Shown piece by piece: positions 29,801-44,500 of a stretch of DNA of 64,000 nt; the first letter of the stretch is position 1; each line of letters opens with the position of its first letter. Under the pieces are notes generated by a model, which saw only the letters and a list, made by a program, of their open reading frames with translations, had not been told where the DNA came from and searched no databases. The DNA is taken from positions 96,022,624 through 96,086,623 of the forward strand of contig CM049308.1 in the NCBI GenBank assembly GCA_026874595.1. Reading direction: 5' to 3'. Made by a program: the position numbers and the translations under genes. This stretch comes from Sipunculus nudus. Taxonomy: Eukaryota; Annelida; Sipuncula; Golfingiida; Sipunculidae.

Positions 29801-31307
29801 ATCAACCATGAACTTACAGTCCCTCCTGAGAGTCTAGCTCCTTTATGTTCCCTAACAACCCATGACTTTACAGTCCCTCCTGGGAGTCTAGCTCCTCTAT
29901 GTTCCCTATCAACCATGACTTTACATTCCCTCCAGGGAGTCTAGCTCCTTTATGTTCCCTAACAACCCATGACTTTACAGTCCCTCCTGGGAGTCTAGCT
30001 CCTTTATGTTCCCTATCAACCATGAACTTACAGTCCCTCCTGGGAGTCTACCTCCTCTATATTCCTCATAAACCATGAACTTACGCTCGCTCCTGGGAGT
30101 CCAGTTCTTGTACGATCTCGTCTCTCTTCTTGACGGTCTTCATCAGTTCCTCCAGCAGTAGTTTTTCTCGCTGACTCTGAGCCCCCGTCTTCTTCCAATC
30201 TGGATTAACAAATCAATTTTATAAATTTAAGTTGAAATCAGGGTTTGGTCTGGTACACCAGGTACCATTATCATCATGAACAGAAACAGAATGGTTAGAA
30301 CAGAATGCACAGAGATTGACGATTAGTTTTACACACAGCCAAAACATGTTTACAACAATTACATGTTACTAAAGTATTATCGTCTCACTTATTTACATAA
30401 CACTGTGGGAAACCTGTTTTTTCTAGATATTCATATAATAGTTGCACATACTGAAAATGGAATACAAGTTATTTATCATTTTATGAAATTGAACTTTACC
30501 CTTTAAGAATGAATAAAGAAATAAATAAATGTAATTACTGCTTCGCATGTCAAATTTATAAATAAATTTTCAACAATAATTATTTATACACTGTTCAAAA
30601 TGTAATACATAAATATATTTCTGAACTAGGATTTTTATCACTTGAATTATTTTATTTATTATTACATATGATTCATGTTTTTAACTGAATATTCATGCTG
30701 TTAATATTATGGTTATCCAAATATATATCAAAAGAACTTAAATCATTGTTATATGTCATACATATTTAACATATATAATTTTTAAATATTTATACATTTG
30801 TGAATTAACAGATTTTGTGATATATATATATATTTTTTATTTTTCATTAACATTTTGTGTGAAAATGTGCAGTAGATCATGGTGGAATAAAATTAAAATA
30901 TTTGGTAAATAAAAATAAAAGGACAACTATAGTTGACCATAAGTGAAACAAATAAAAAATTTATTTGGAAATCATGTAACTTTTTGAATTATGGCACTGA
31001 TTTTATGTTATCATTAAATATTAAGATATAAGTTTTTAAGATATACACTTCTCAACTGAAAAATCTTTCAAAATTTCATATGTGTGTGAGAATAAACTGC
31101 AGTCATCATGAAACAATCAACATGATGAAGTCAAAGAACTGAATGAAGCAGAATTATAGCTAGTGTTTTAATGCGACCTGGGCAAAATCAGAATTTCAAT
31201 CTTGCCTGGGCGAAATTGAAATCCTACATATAATTATAACAGGATTTCAATCTTGCCTAGGCGAAATCAAAATTCTAATCTTGCTAGGCAAATTCTTATT
31301 TCTCCAG

Positions 31308-31376
<69 letters not shown>

Positions 31377-32922
31377 TAATAATAATAATAATAATACAGT
31401 TAGTGGTTTATTTTAGTTTTGCAGGCTTCAATGATGTTTTGGAACAAAGATCAGTTGTCTACTAAACAGAGAGGAAGTCATCAACCTCTGAGTTGTAACT
31501 ATAAAAGCCACACATAAATTGTATCACACAATCATCACAGCATTTGAGAACTATATCAAACCATTTTTATTTGACGTACAAGTAATTCTTGACATAATAT
31601 ATATATTTTTTAAAATCTAATTTTTATTGCATTAGAGGCTCTTGACTAGTTAAATTACAGTTGTAAATTGACAATATTCTGATGTTATCATGTGAATCAA
31701 TGACTAACTGATGTTACAATATTCTGATGTTATCATGTGAATCAATGACTAACTGATGTTACAATATTCTGATGTTATCATGTGAATCAATGACTAACTG
31801 AAGTTATAACTGACACAAGGAGAGAGTCCTACATCAGGACAGAATGATTTGTTTAAGTTGTGATTATATCAGGCCGAAATGGGTGGAAATGTTTCACATG
31901 TAAGTTATGGTATCACTTGTCAAGCCTCCCCTTGAGTTTGTTATTAACTGTCACACGGGTCATGTACATGACATATACGACCGGCGTCCATCCATTTAAT
32001 TCAAATAATTGTCACTTGCTAACAGAATTCAACTAAATTCACATCATTGTATATTTTGTAAATCAAAACTTGGCAAATTGAAATCGTGGCCAGTTGGTGC
32101 AGTGTTTGGCACACAAACCCTGCCGACGCCAGGCAAACAGAGCCACCTGTGAATGCGAGTTCTGCCATGGCCGCGGTTGTTTGAACTGGACCTGCTGGTA
32201 TTGATGGCATTTAGGTCTCTCACACCCGGTGTTCATGCCTCTAATGGCAGCACAATGTAAGAACAATGTCCGGCAGGCGCTCGGTGTTACCTGCACTGTC
32301 AAGCCAAACACCCGCTCCAGCTGGACCACCGTCTCTGGTATGCAACTCTTCATAAACATTTCAATTAATGGAGAGAACCTTGGTTGCTCACTGAGTGGCT
32401 CCCTTACACTTGTTACTTAACAGTCTCTGTCTGATCACACCACTTCTCTGTGTTCTAGCTCAACTTCTGTCAGACATTTATTTTAATGAAATCACCTGTG
32501 TAAATTGTATTTCTTTAAAAATACAAAAGAATTTGATATAATAATCTAATAAAATATATTATTCAATAAAAATAATGATATTACAATAAAATATATTAAA
32601 ACATTTTAGAAATGTGTAAACATATTTTTATCTACAATAAGACAAGTGGTACCTGTTGTTGTTTAATACTGAAAAATTTCATTTTGTGTGTATGTACAAA
32701 TATACACAAAACAAAATTATACATACACACACATATTTATGTATATATATATAATATATATATATATATATAAATATATAAACACACAAAATGAAAATAA
32801 TATAAATATATGTATAACTATATACATTTCTATTCATAAAATTTTTGGTTAACCATAGTAAAAATGGCATGAATATTTAGATAAAATATGAATTATATAT
32901 AATAATACATTAGTATAATAAT

Positions 32923-32954
<32 letters not shown>

Positions 32955-35134
32955 TTTATATATATATATAAACAAAAAAAATGAAATTTGCCACTATGAA
33001 ACAAGTACCACTTGTCTTGACTGTTGCATTATACATACATCACACAAAATCATACAATAAATCCTTTATGTTAAAGTTAATGAGCCTCACTTAAGATCCA
33101 CAAACAAAAGTACTACCCGGTATGTAAAGTGTTATGTCCTGTGAGGATAAATATTAACATTTAACACAACTCTTGTAGCTGACTGTCAGGAGTGACACAG
33201 CACAGAAGCAAACCTGAGCCACATACATTTGCCATTCACCCTGTGTTTGACCAGGGCATTTAAAGTGCCCTCACCTTCTATGGCCATTATAGCTCGCAGT
33301 TCTCGCTGTAACAGCTCTGATCGTCTCTCCAGGTTATTTTCCTTCTCCCTACAACACAAAACCTGGAATCAAATTCCTGCCAACAGATCTACAAGTGGTT
33401 TACTGGACGTATGTTCCATGGTCCTCTGGCTACTTGAGGCCCAGCTCAGGCCATGATGGTCTGTTTAGGGCATGTTGTGATTACGGGATTAGGTCTCACA
33501 TCTAGATTGATTCACTTCTGCCACAGAACCAATCCTGACTCACCTTACTGCTGTCCTTCTACCCTCCATGTGGTGATGCTTCATTTGATAAAATTCAAGT
33601 AAAGTAAATGTTCTAACACCTTTGTTCTCTGTACAAAAACTTCATTCTATAAAACTTGGTAAAGTAAATGTTGCGACAGAAAACATCAACCAGGAGAGAG
33701 GAATCCAGCACTGCAGTAGTCCAAATTTGCTTCAAGTCAGTTTTTTATACATGAGTTGGAGAAGGAGTCAAACCAGGAAGAGAGAACATAAACCAATATC
33801 TCGCAATATGTAACATAAAATAATTTCTCAATCTGAGATTCAGTTTGGAGGAAATAATTCTTGCCTTGCAATCAGATCTCAATATGTACTAACAATAACA
33901 ATTCTTGAAATGCTGAATGCTCTCCAAAGTCAAACAATAAAACTGAAGGTTATTTTGGTAAATCATACATTTTAATTTACATTAAACCTGAGTAAATTAA
34001 CAGCCCAAAGCCAGCTAAAATCCCTCAAAGGCTCAACCTGAGAGAAAATCTTCACAAATATCTTTAAAAAAACATCCTTCAGGTGGTGCAGTTATATCCA
34101 TCTGACAAAAATCCAGTTTTTACCAAAAAGCTCCACTATAAACCTTCTGGGCAAGCTTCAGCTCGCTCTGTCTCTGAGTAAAATGCCCGCCCCAGTTTCA
34201 CTAGTTTCTTGATTGTAGTCCCACCTGTCTAGAGGGACTTCTCTTATTCTATGGAGGAGGATATTACACCCAGAGTCTGACAAACCAGGGTCAGGATAGA
34301 CCACAGAAGATTTGCATGATCCAAGTTAAAAATGAGTATAATGACAGAGGACCACTTTGCAGGCCTGTGATCAGGACATGAGGACTAATCAGTTGTCTAT
34401 TTACCAATTAACTGTGTACAGACTGGGCAGTAAGAACTAGAAACAGACCAAGATTGTTGTGGTAGAGAAAGAGAGTTAAGAAGATTGTGCAGCTCGTGCA
34501 GTTAAGAACCTTAACAGATTACAGTGGCTTTGTCACCATTAGAGACGGACGCCTGGGACGGACGGTGTGTGTATGCTGGGGGCAACCGGTCTTATCATCT
34601 GCTTATTGTTTTCTATACCAACTGTGGACTACCTGAACAAAAACACACAGAGACCTCTGTTAATCACAGACTGGCCTGGGGAAGGATTTAATTCACACAA
34701 GGTGAGACCTGGACACATCGCAGTGAAGCTGCGCAACTCAGTGTGGCGGACAGCCATGGGCTGCGAGCCGGGATCAGTGTAAGCTCTTTTGTAAATGGTG
34801 GGGAAGCTCTTGCCCCACAGTAGCCGTGGGCAGATATCAGATGCACGATCCTGACGCATCCACAAGAGAATCGTAAGAAGAAGCTGAGCACACAAAACAG
34901 AAACTCCACCATCATGCCGGTCACAACTCAGGTTACCACTAAGAGCCCCGCGTGATTCAAACCAAACTCACCACCTGAAATCAACACCTTATATAGAGAT
35001 ATATAAATACAGATATATAAATGTCTGCTAAACTCCCAGTCACTTCTGGTTATGTTTATTTGCTTATTTTCAATAATATTAAAAATCTAATATCAAAGTA
35101 CACTTATGGATATGGAACACTCACATGTATTTCC

Positions 35135-35168
<34 letters not shown>

Positions 35169-35434
35169 TCCTTAAAATGTCTGTTGTATGATGGATCCCA
35201 ATAAATTAATATGTAAAATCTAAATTCCTGAAAATACCATCCATTTATGTTACACAAGACATATATAATACATGACAATTAAAATATTTTGTTTTTAACT
35301 GACTTGCCATGAAATAAATATTAATTCATACATATTAGTTTTATATTACTTGTTTCAGAAATTGTGACTTTACAGGATATAGATATATATTTGTGTGTGT
35401 GTGTATTATATGTATTAATATATATATAATTATA

Positions 35435-35531
<97 letters not shown>

Positions 35532-38500
35532 CAGGGGAGAGCAGTTACATTACCTCTGATGATTTGGACAGGCGGACGTTAATCAGTAACTATTGTCTGC
35601 CGCAGCAAATAAAAATTCACTAAAACCTCTGTTGTTACTGTTTCATTAGGCAAATATTCCCCTGTGTCTACAGAGCCCCCACACTTTCTGTCACTACAAA
35701 ATGGTAATGAGAGACGAGAAGTCACACAGTAATATTCCAAGGAGCGGATCATGACCTCCTCGTGGTAACTGGCAGGGAATCTCATTCACAAATCTTTTAT
35801 TACCTAAATGGGCATTAAAGTAGACACATTTAGAAACACATTTAGAATCCCTAATGTCAAAATTAGCCTTCTCACACAAAACCTGTGACAATGATGTCAT
35901 TATGAGTTTACTGTTGTTCCTGATTAGCTGCTGAAGCCTTGTTGGTGGCCCGGACCCACCTGGGACAGAGCTGTTCAGATTCCTCAAGGTAATCAAATTA
36001 ATACAATGGCTTCCCTTTCAGCCCAGCTCAGACCCCATTTAGCTAAAAAATGCTGGTCTCCTGTAATCAGTGCCGCGGATGACGGAATCCCAATAGATTT
36101 GTCCCCAGCAAACCAATTAATACCTCATTGTTCTGCAGGTAGAGGGCCACACACACAAAAGCTTTAATTAACTCCTGTATTCCGGACACCAATATACTGC
36201 ACTATAGGAGTGGAGCGGATCTGAGGTGTAATTAGAGGGGTGGGTCGTTTAAGTGTCTTGGGAGTTAATGTGATCCCTGATGGTTTCTGACTCAGTGATG
36301 TCACATGCAAGTTGCAGTAATGCTGTTACCGCTATTCTCTGTTTGAAGTCATCTCGGAGCAGCTACATGAGAACATCAAAGCCACCCAAGGTGTTTCGAC
36401 AATTCATGCGTAGATGTACTGAGAAGTTTCAAGTGGATCCTTAAACATATCCAGCATGTAGACACGAGTCTCAGTTTTCTTGGGCCTTTAAAAATCTAAG
36501 ATGCCAGACCAAACAGCAGGCTAATCTTCAAACAGTACTCATGCAGGCAACAAACATATATTATAAACACCACACAGTTCAAGGTTCTTTATCCTGATTG
36601 TCTCCGAGTCGGACAATGGCCGCCCGAGACCTCTTAGTGTAGCACTTCCTATGCGCATTCTTTTCATGTTGTTCCAATGATGTGCTTGTATTGAAACAAA
36701 CAGACACTCCCGGTGGTGTGCAAATATCAGCCCCAGGGCAAAACACAGACCGCCAAAACTAGCAACCTCCAGCACCCGTACAGGATCCACGCGAAAAGTC
36801 TACACTACATCAAACACTCAGCCACAAAACCTCGCTAACATTTGCTGCATGAAGCCCTTTGAAATATGAGTTGTAAATGTTATGAAAAGTCAAGTTTAAA
36901 CATCAACTGTGTGGGGCGACCAACAGTCAGCACTGATCTCATCGCAAAAAACCATCAGGTAGAAACGTTGGTCATGGAGCTGGCTCTAAAACAAACACTG
37001 AGTGTGCTCAATCTATCAGAGATTTTTATATGTGGCCATCGTGGTGCCTGCTTGGCTTGTGTGTGCCTCAGGTCTACCTGACCAGAAAATGTCAGATATA
37101 AAAAATGTCAAATATCAAACACCTACTGGTCATCATAAAACAAAATGTCTATCTATATCAAAAACATACTGGTAACAATATTAAAAAAAAATTATATATC
37201 TATATATCAAACACATACTGGTATCGACATTTCAAAAGTGTATTTTATATATCAAAAACATACTAAAAATGATGTTAAGAAGAAAGTATATATATCAAAT
37301 ATCAAAAGGCATGCTGGTCATAATATTCTAAACAAGGGACCTATGGGTCACGACGCTCAGCTGTTATATATGATAAAAAAATATTATTTAGAAATGAGGC
37401 ACATGCTGGTTTTGTGTGGTAATAAATATAAGCTGTATTATGAGTTGTTGTTGTTTAGCTTATGTATGATTTTGATAGTACCTTTGGAGACAGGGAAGAG
37501 GACTGATTTCATTTATTTTATTAACAAATGGAGTACTATTGTCACACAGATTTTGACTTGGCCATATAACTTATAAGCAGAACATATAATATAAGAGTTT
37601 AACTATTTATTAAAAAAAATTACAAATATTGTCCCAAATATAATTTTTATAAAAAATAATAAGAGAATCATATGATTTTTTAAAATGAAATATAACTGAT
37701 ATGATTATTAAAATAATATTAAAGAATATATTCATGAATGCATTCATGAATACATTTTGAAAGTATTTGCACTGGTATTCATATAATTTCATTTTTACCT
37801 GAATTCCAATTCTTTATGCAAGAAATTTTATAATGGAGTACATATTCATATTCGTATTTAAATACAATTGCAAAGTTTTCCCACCATTACTGGCATTTAT
37901 TCAGTTTTCACCAAACAATTATGTTGAGAATCCAGAATATACAAAATTCACACATTTAAATTATGATCAAAAGTACCTGGTTTTATGGCTTTTATTTATA
38001 TTAAAAAAAAAAAATGTAATATATTCATTTTGGACTAATTTCACATCAATGTACACACTAGACACAATAGGAATCTAGATTAATAATATCAACTGCATCT
38101 TTGTCTATCATTTATTTCCTTCATATGATCCCTAATGATAAGTAATGAATAATATGATTTACTTTTTTATCATTAAAATTGAACTGAAAAATACCATAGG
38201 TGACTGCATGGTGTTATTTGGAGTACATGACATTCTATCCATCGATACAAGATTCTTTTATCATCAGTAACAGCAAGTTAAATTCCCGTTATTATAAACT
38301 AACAAATTCTTTTTTATTTTTCTTTAATTTGTTATTAAAAAACAATAAAAAATTTATTTATTTATTGTTAATTGTTATGTTGTTGGTTAAAACTACTAGA
38401 TGAGTTGGGTTGGACACCTAGACCAACTGTGGCTGGCCATACGCTGCCTACCTGCAACAGTGTATGGCTCGCCTCAAGCATGCATAATTTGCTGAAAGTT

Positions 38501-41500
38501 CAACAAGGTCAACATACAGGTGACTCAAGAGGGGCTGGAGAGAAATAAGGTCTGACATGGTCTCATAAAAACATTAATAAAAGCTACAATTTTTGGCCAA
38601 TTTCTTTCAGCTTTCTAAACTAAAAAGCTGAAATCCTTGTGTGCATGATATGAAAATTATATCAACCGTGCTCACAGGAAACAAATGTGCCATGGTCAAA
38701 GTTGGGCAAAATTTAAGGTACTAATTTTATATTTATACTAATTACATATAAAATTTGAAAAATTCAGAACTAATTTGGGGTATTCAATTGAATCATGATT
38801 AAATAATGTTACATCCCTGGCAAAAAAACTCTAGCTTCAGCAATCCCCTTGTTAAGGGAGTAAATATATTTCTTGATTTTTTACATAGTGCATTATGTTT
38901 GGGCCCATAACTTAAAACAATTACGCAATACTGACATCATTTCTGGCATATGCATAGAGCAGAGTTTGCGAAATCTTCTAGTCCTCAGCAGGACAGTGGG
39001 TCCTGCTGTAGAAGACTTATTGCCGGTCCTGTCAGATCTCTGTAGGACCTGCCGTGAAGTATGTTAATTCAGTGACCGGTTACAAACAGAAAGCATATGT
39101 AACAATAAGTGTCAATAGTTTCATTGTGAATTTATGAATATAAATAAAACAAACCTCTTTTAACATATTCGGAGATATTTTGTTGTATGCCAGACTTCCA
39201 TGCACTATTTAGTTTACTCCTGGCTTGGAAGTAAAGCTGCATTATTTTACCTGTTAATTACACCTATAATATATAACCATACTGAATATCCTCTCAAATT
39301 TGTAAACATGTTTATATTTTATATGTGGCGGTTGATAGTGACGTGAACTGACTTTTCCAAAAATAAATGTTATTGTTACTTATATTTGTTACCTTTCTCA
39401 ATAATATCAATGAACTTGAATAATATTCAATGTCTATTGACATATAAATAACAATCAGCGATGAAAATATTAGCTTATTATAATTTTTTATGTGTCACAA
39501 TTACAGACCTATCTGATTTCATTTGACTGCGCAAGTCAAAAGTTCGCTCTTATACCCGGGCCAGACTTGCACTTGGCGCAGAATCATACTCAGAATCAAT
39601 TCTGAATAGAACCGACCTCAAGCGAGTGATAACAGACTGAATCCGCTCGGAGAGCTCTGGTACTTAATTAACATGAAATCACGTAATTCTTATCATATCG
39701 GACATTTAACCTTATGATTATGATCACGTCCTAGACTTCGTCAGTGCCAGGATCAAAATTAAATTATACTTTATTTGCGTAATTTTACTCAGGGCCTTGT
39801 GGTCTTAGTTAAAAATATTAGTTTCATGGACACCGTGAGCTATTTCCGAACAGCGGGGGCGTTTTCCGCACACTCATTCCCGCCAAAAATTTTATGAATG
39901 AAGTCACGTGAACAGATTATTACTATGAATATCTGATTGGCTCTCTGGCTACTTGGAGTCATCACTTAGCCAATCACAGGAACGTAGGCGTGACAAATCA
40001 CCAGTCTGTCACCAAAGTCTGTCTGGATGTTAAAAATAGAAACAGACATCGCTGGTTGACAAATATGGATAAATAAAAGAACTCTTTGTTTTGCCGAAAG
40101 GCGGTGAACATTCACATTATATATGAGCAAATGAAAAGGATTTCCTCTTGTTGATGTTTAACTGCTACGTGCCTAATTTTTAGTGCAATGTGCGCCTATT
40201 ATTATCTCTAATTTCATCAAACCAGCGGGAAAACTCTTCTGGTTTTGCAGTGTTTTGCCCGCGTGGCGAAATTGTGAAAACCTCCGAATTGTCTGGTCTT
40301 GATGCCTCTGTTTCAATATGCCACCTTCGATTGACACACTAATAATTGTCGATGCTAACAACAATTAGTGTGATTCTCGGCGAATTCGTCTTCTATAGAG
40401 AAATCAAAACTGCACTAGTGTATCAAGACAGTATATTTTTTTTCTGTACACGCTTGCTGATCAAATGCAACGAGCAACACGAAAACGCACGTGGGAGTGT
40501 TTACGCAGAGATTTTTACACATGCTTTATCATAATCTAAGAAAATAGGTCTCTGAATCAAACGATATTTTTGGAAAAAGGCCAGTGGACCCGGTTGTGCA
40601 AAGCCAAAAATTTTTCTCAGGTGGACAATAGGTCCGGCTGAATTAGAGATCCTATCGGACCCTCATATATCTAGCCGGTCAGGTCCGCAGGACCGACGGA
40701 TTTCGCATACTCTGATAGAGAATGTATAGAAAAATATGTATATTATATATGATTAAAGTCACATCAGTGGTTTTGATATTAGGCAGTCTTGAAGTGTAAC
40801 AATAGGTTTTTAATGGAAAAATGAAGTTTTTCATTAATATCTCGAAGGTATTAAGTCCTAGTGACCAAATTCTTGGCATGGTAGGGAATTTTGGAGACAT
40901 CTAATTGTATGCCAAATTTTAGGAACTGAGAGCTGAAGCTGGGGAGCTGAGCTCTTGAAAACTGCATAACACTAGCTTGATGTAAACAATTTGTTACATG
41001 GTGCTTGAAAACTTGAATAAAATCTACAGTTTTTTATCAACTGGTTTCAAATTTTTGGTGTTAACAGACAAAATGCTAACAAAAACATGCTGAGAAAATT
41101 AAATCCACAGTACTTACAGGAAAAAAACGTGCCATGGTCAAAGTTGGGCAAAATTTAAGGTACCAATTTTTTATTTTTGTTAATATTTTAAAAAATTTAA
41201 AAGATTTTGATCTAATTTTGGGTATACAATTTAATTTTGATAAATTAAAGTTATATTACTGGAAAAAAAGTCCATAGCTTTAACAAGTTTTGTGTTAAGT
41301 GATCAAATATCTTTCCTGATTTTTCACAAAATGCATTATGTTTGGGCCCATAACTTTTTTAAATTATATAATACAGACATAATTTCTGGCATGTACATAG
41401 GAACTATATAGAAGAATATTTATGGTAAATATGAGGGAAAACAGATGAGTGGTTTTGATATTAGGCAGTCCTGAAGTGTGAAAATAGGTTTTTAATAAAA

Positions 41501-44500
41501 AATTGAGGTTTTTCCTTAATTTCTCAAAGGAACGAAGTCGCAAAGACCCAGTTTTCGGCTTGGTAGGAGATCTTTGGGACATCTAACATTATGCTGAATT
41601 TTGGATTCCTATGTCTTACGGTTTCAAAACGTGCCACATCTACGGACGGACGGACGGACGGACGGACAGACGGACGGACGACGGACAATGGACCACGACT
41701 ATAGCTCAGATGACTTATAGTCAGCTGAGCTAATAATTACTAATATCATAAACACACTGGTCAAGCTACTGTAAGTCAGGTTATTATAAATATAGTGGTA
41801 TTATGACATAATAAATAGTAAGGATATCATGGACACAGTACTAATGACATAGGTAAAAATGGTGAACATATTCATAAATAAAACAGAAAAATACTGGAAA
41901 CCATAAACATTACTGATAAATAACTGGGAAAGTTATCCCACAAAAGTTAAACTAATGCTACCCTAGGTGTGAATAGAAATGGTAAAAACAGAGCTGGGTC
42001 AGGCGGCCTTTCGGATCAGGAATACTATTTATAACACACTTTGCTTGTTGCATTCTATCATTATATATATCATTACTTTCATCAATGTAACAATATAAAT
42101 CTTGAATCTTAAACCTATACAAATATTTGGTCCCTCACACAGAGATACTACATAAAGACAATTTAGTACAGGAGGAGCCTCACATATAGTAACATCAGAT
42201 GAGGACAGGGGGCAGCACAAGATGAGCCTAAAGTCTGGACTGTAAAGTCATGTATGAAGACCATAATTCCTTGTTTCTGCAAATTGGACAGATGTTATAC
42301 ATTGTTGTATTTGACTGAATAAAATAAGTTGGCAAGAGACACTTAGGTCTGGTGGGTGGTATTATGTGCAGTATTGTGTGATGTCTGGTTGGAGGTGGTG
42401 CGTGTGGTATGGTGGGTGCTGTTGTGTGTGGTATTGTGTTATGTCTGGTGGGTGGTATTATGTGCAGCACTGTGTGTGGACTGCTGGGTGGTGGTGTGTG
42501 TGGTATGGTAGGTGCTGTTGTGTGTGGTATTGTGTGATGTCTTGTGGTGTGTGTGGTATTGTGTGGTATTGTGTGATGTCTGGTGGTGTGTGTGGTATTG
42601 TGCAATGTCTGGTGGTGTGTGTGGTATTGTGTGGTATTGTGTGATGTCTGGTGGTGTGTGTGGTATTGTGCGATGTCTGGTGATGTGTGTGGTATTGTGT
42701 GATGTCTGGTGGTGTGTGTGGTATTGTGCGCTGTCTGGAGGTGTGTGTGGTATTGTGTGATGTCTGGTGGTGTGTGTGGTATTGTGTGATGTCTGGTGGT
42801 GTGTGTGGTATTGTGTGATGTCTGGTGGTGTGTGTGGTATTGTGTGGTATTGTGTGATGTCTGGTGGTGTGTGTGGTATTGTGCGATGTCTGGTGGTGTG
42901 TGTGGTATTGTGTGATGTCTGGTGGTGTGTGTGGTATTGTGTGATGTCTGGTGGTGTGTGTGGTATTGTGTGGTATTGTGTGATGTCTGGTGATGTGTGT
43001 GGTATTGTGTGATGTCTGGTGGTGTGTGTGGTATTGTGTGATGTCTGGTGGTGTGTGTGGTATTGTGTGATGTCTGGTGGTGTGTGTGGTATTGAGTGAT
43101 GCCTGGTGATGTGTGTGGTATTGTGTGATGTCTGGTGGTGTGTGTGGTATTGTGTGATGTCTGGTGGTGTGTGTGGTATTGTGTGATGTCTTGTGATATG
43201 TGTGGTATTGTGTGATGTCTGATGGTGTGTGATGTCTGGTGGGTGATGGTGTGTGGTTTGAAAGGTGGCACAGTGTGTGGTCTGGTATTGTGTGTGATCC
43301 AGTGGATTTTTATTGTGCATACAATGATACACTATTTAGTGTTACTGGATGATAATTTGTACACTAAGTGAGTGGTACTTTGTATTACGGCATGTTATTT
43401 TGTGTTATTTGGTGGGCGGTACTTTGTGATACTCTATATTATTTTGTGTTATTTGATTGGCAGTACTTTATTTTACTGGTTGGTATTTTGTTTCATTTGG
43501 TGAATGGTACTTTGTTTTACTTGATGGTATTTTGTTTCATTTGGTGAATGGTACTTTGTTTTACTGGATGGTATTTTGTGATATTTGGTGAGTGGTACTT
43601 TGTGTTCTGGATGGTATTTTGTGTTATTTTGTGGGTGGTACTTTATTTTACTGGATGGTATTTTGTGTTATTTGGTGAGTGGTACTTTTGTGTTCTGGAT
43701 GGTATTTTGTGTTATTTGGTGGATGGTACTTTGTGTTATTGGATAGTATTTTGTGTTATTTGATGGGCAGTACTTTGTGTTACTGGATGTTATTTTGTTT
43801 TACCGTATGGTATTTGTGTTATTAGGTGGTTGATACTTTGTGTTACTGTGGTTATTTTGTGTTCTTTAGTGGGTGGTACCAAGTGTTCTGGATGGTATTT
43901 TGTGTTATTTGGGGGGCGGTACTTTGTGTTCTGGATGGTATTTTGTGTTATTTGGTAGGCAGTACTTTGTGTTACTGGATGTTATTTTGTTTTACTGTAT
44001 GGTATTTGTGTTATTAGGTGGTTGATACTTTGTGTTACTGTGGTTATTTTGTGTTCTTTAGTGAGTGGTACCAAGTGTTCTGGATGGTATTTTGTGTTAT
44101 TTGGGGGGCGGTACTTTGTGTTCTGGATGGTATTTTGTGTTATTTGGTAGGCAGTACTTTGTGTTACTGGATGTTATTTTCAGTACTTTGTACTTACAGG
44201 ATATTGAGTTGCATCTGGCGTCTGATCAGGGCATTTTTCTTGTTGACAAGGATGAACCACTCCTGCATTAGTTGTTCCTCTTGTTCACGGTGACCTGAGG
44301 TTGAAAACAAAATGCATAGAGTGCCATTAATACACCTTGTGTGACCTCTACCATAGTTAGGTTTTGCATGGTTATCTTTCACATAGATGTTTATCACATA
44401 GTTATGTCACACAGTACAGAGTAAAATGATAAGGAAACCTAGGCAGCTTTTCCTCAATGAAGTAAATATTTTGTTTTAAATTCAACCATTGAAGTGAGAG

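Noticed and set aside
42340-43270. Telomere-like or G-quadruplex satellite from T/G-rich repeats
   Set aside because: The unit is a 29-bp minisatellite, not a short telomeric repeat, and it lies inside a gene.
42228-43332. Minus-strand open frames of 347 and 297 codons rich in His, Thr, Gln and Pro
   Set aside because: They lie within a 29-bp minisatellite, overlap each other in different frames, and repeat the same few residues. The absence of stops follows from the unit sequence, and they are within an EHBP1 intron.
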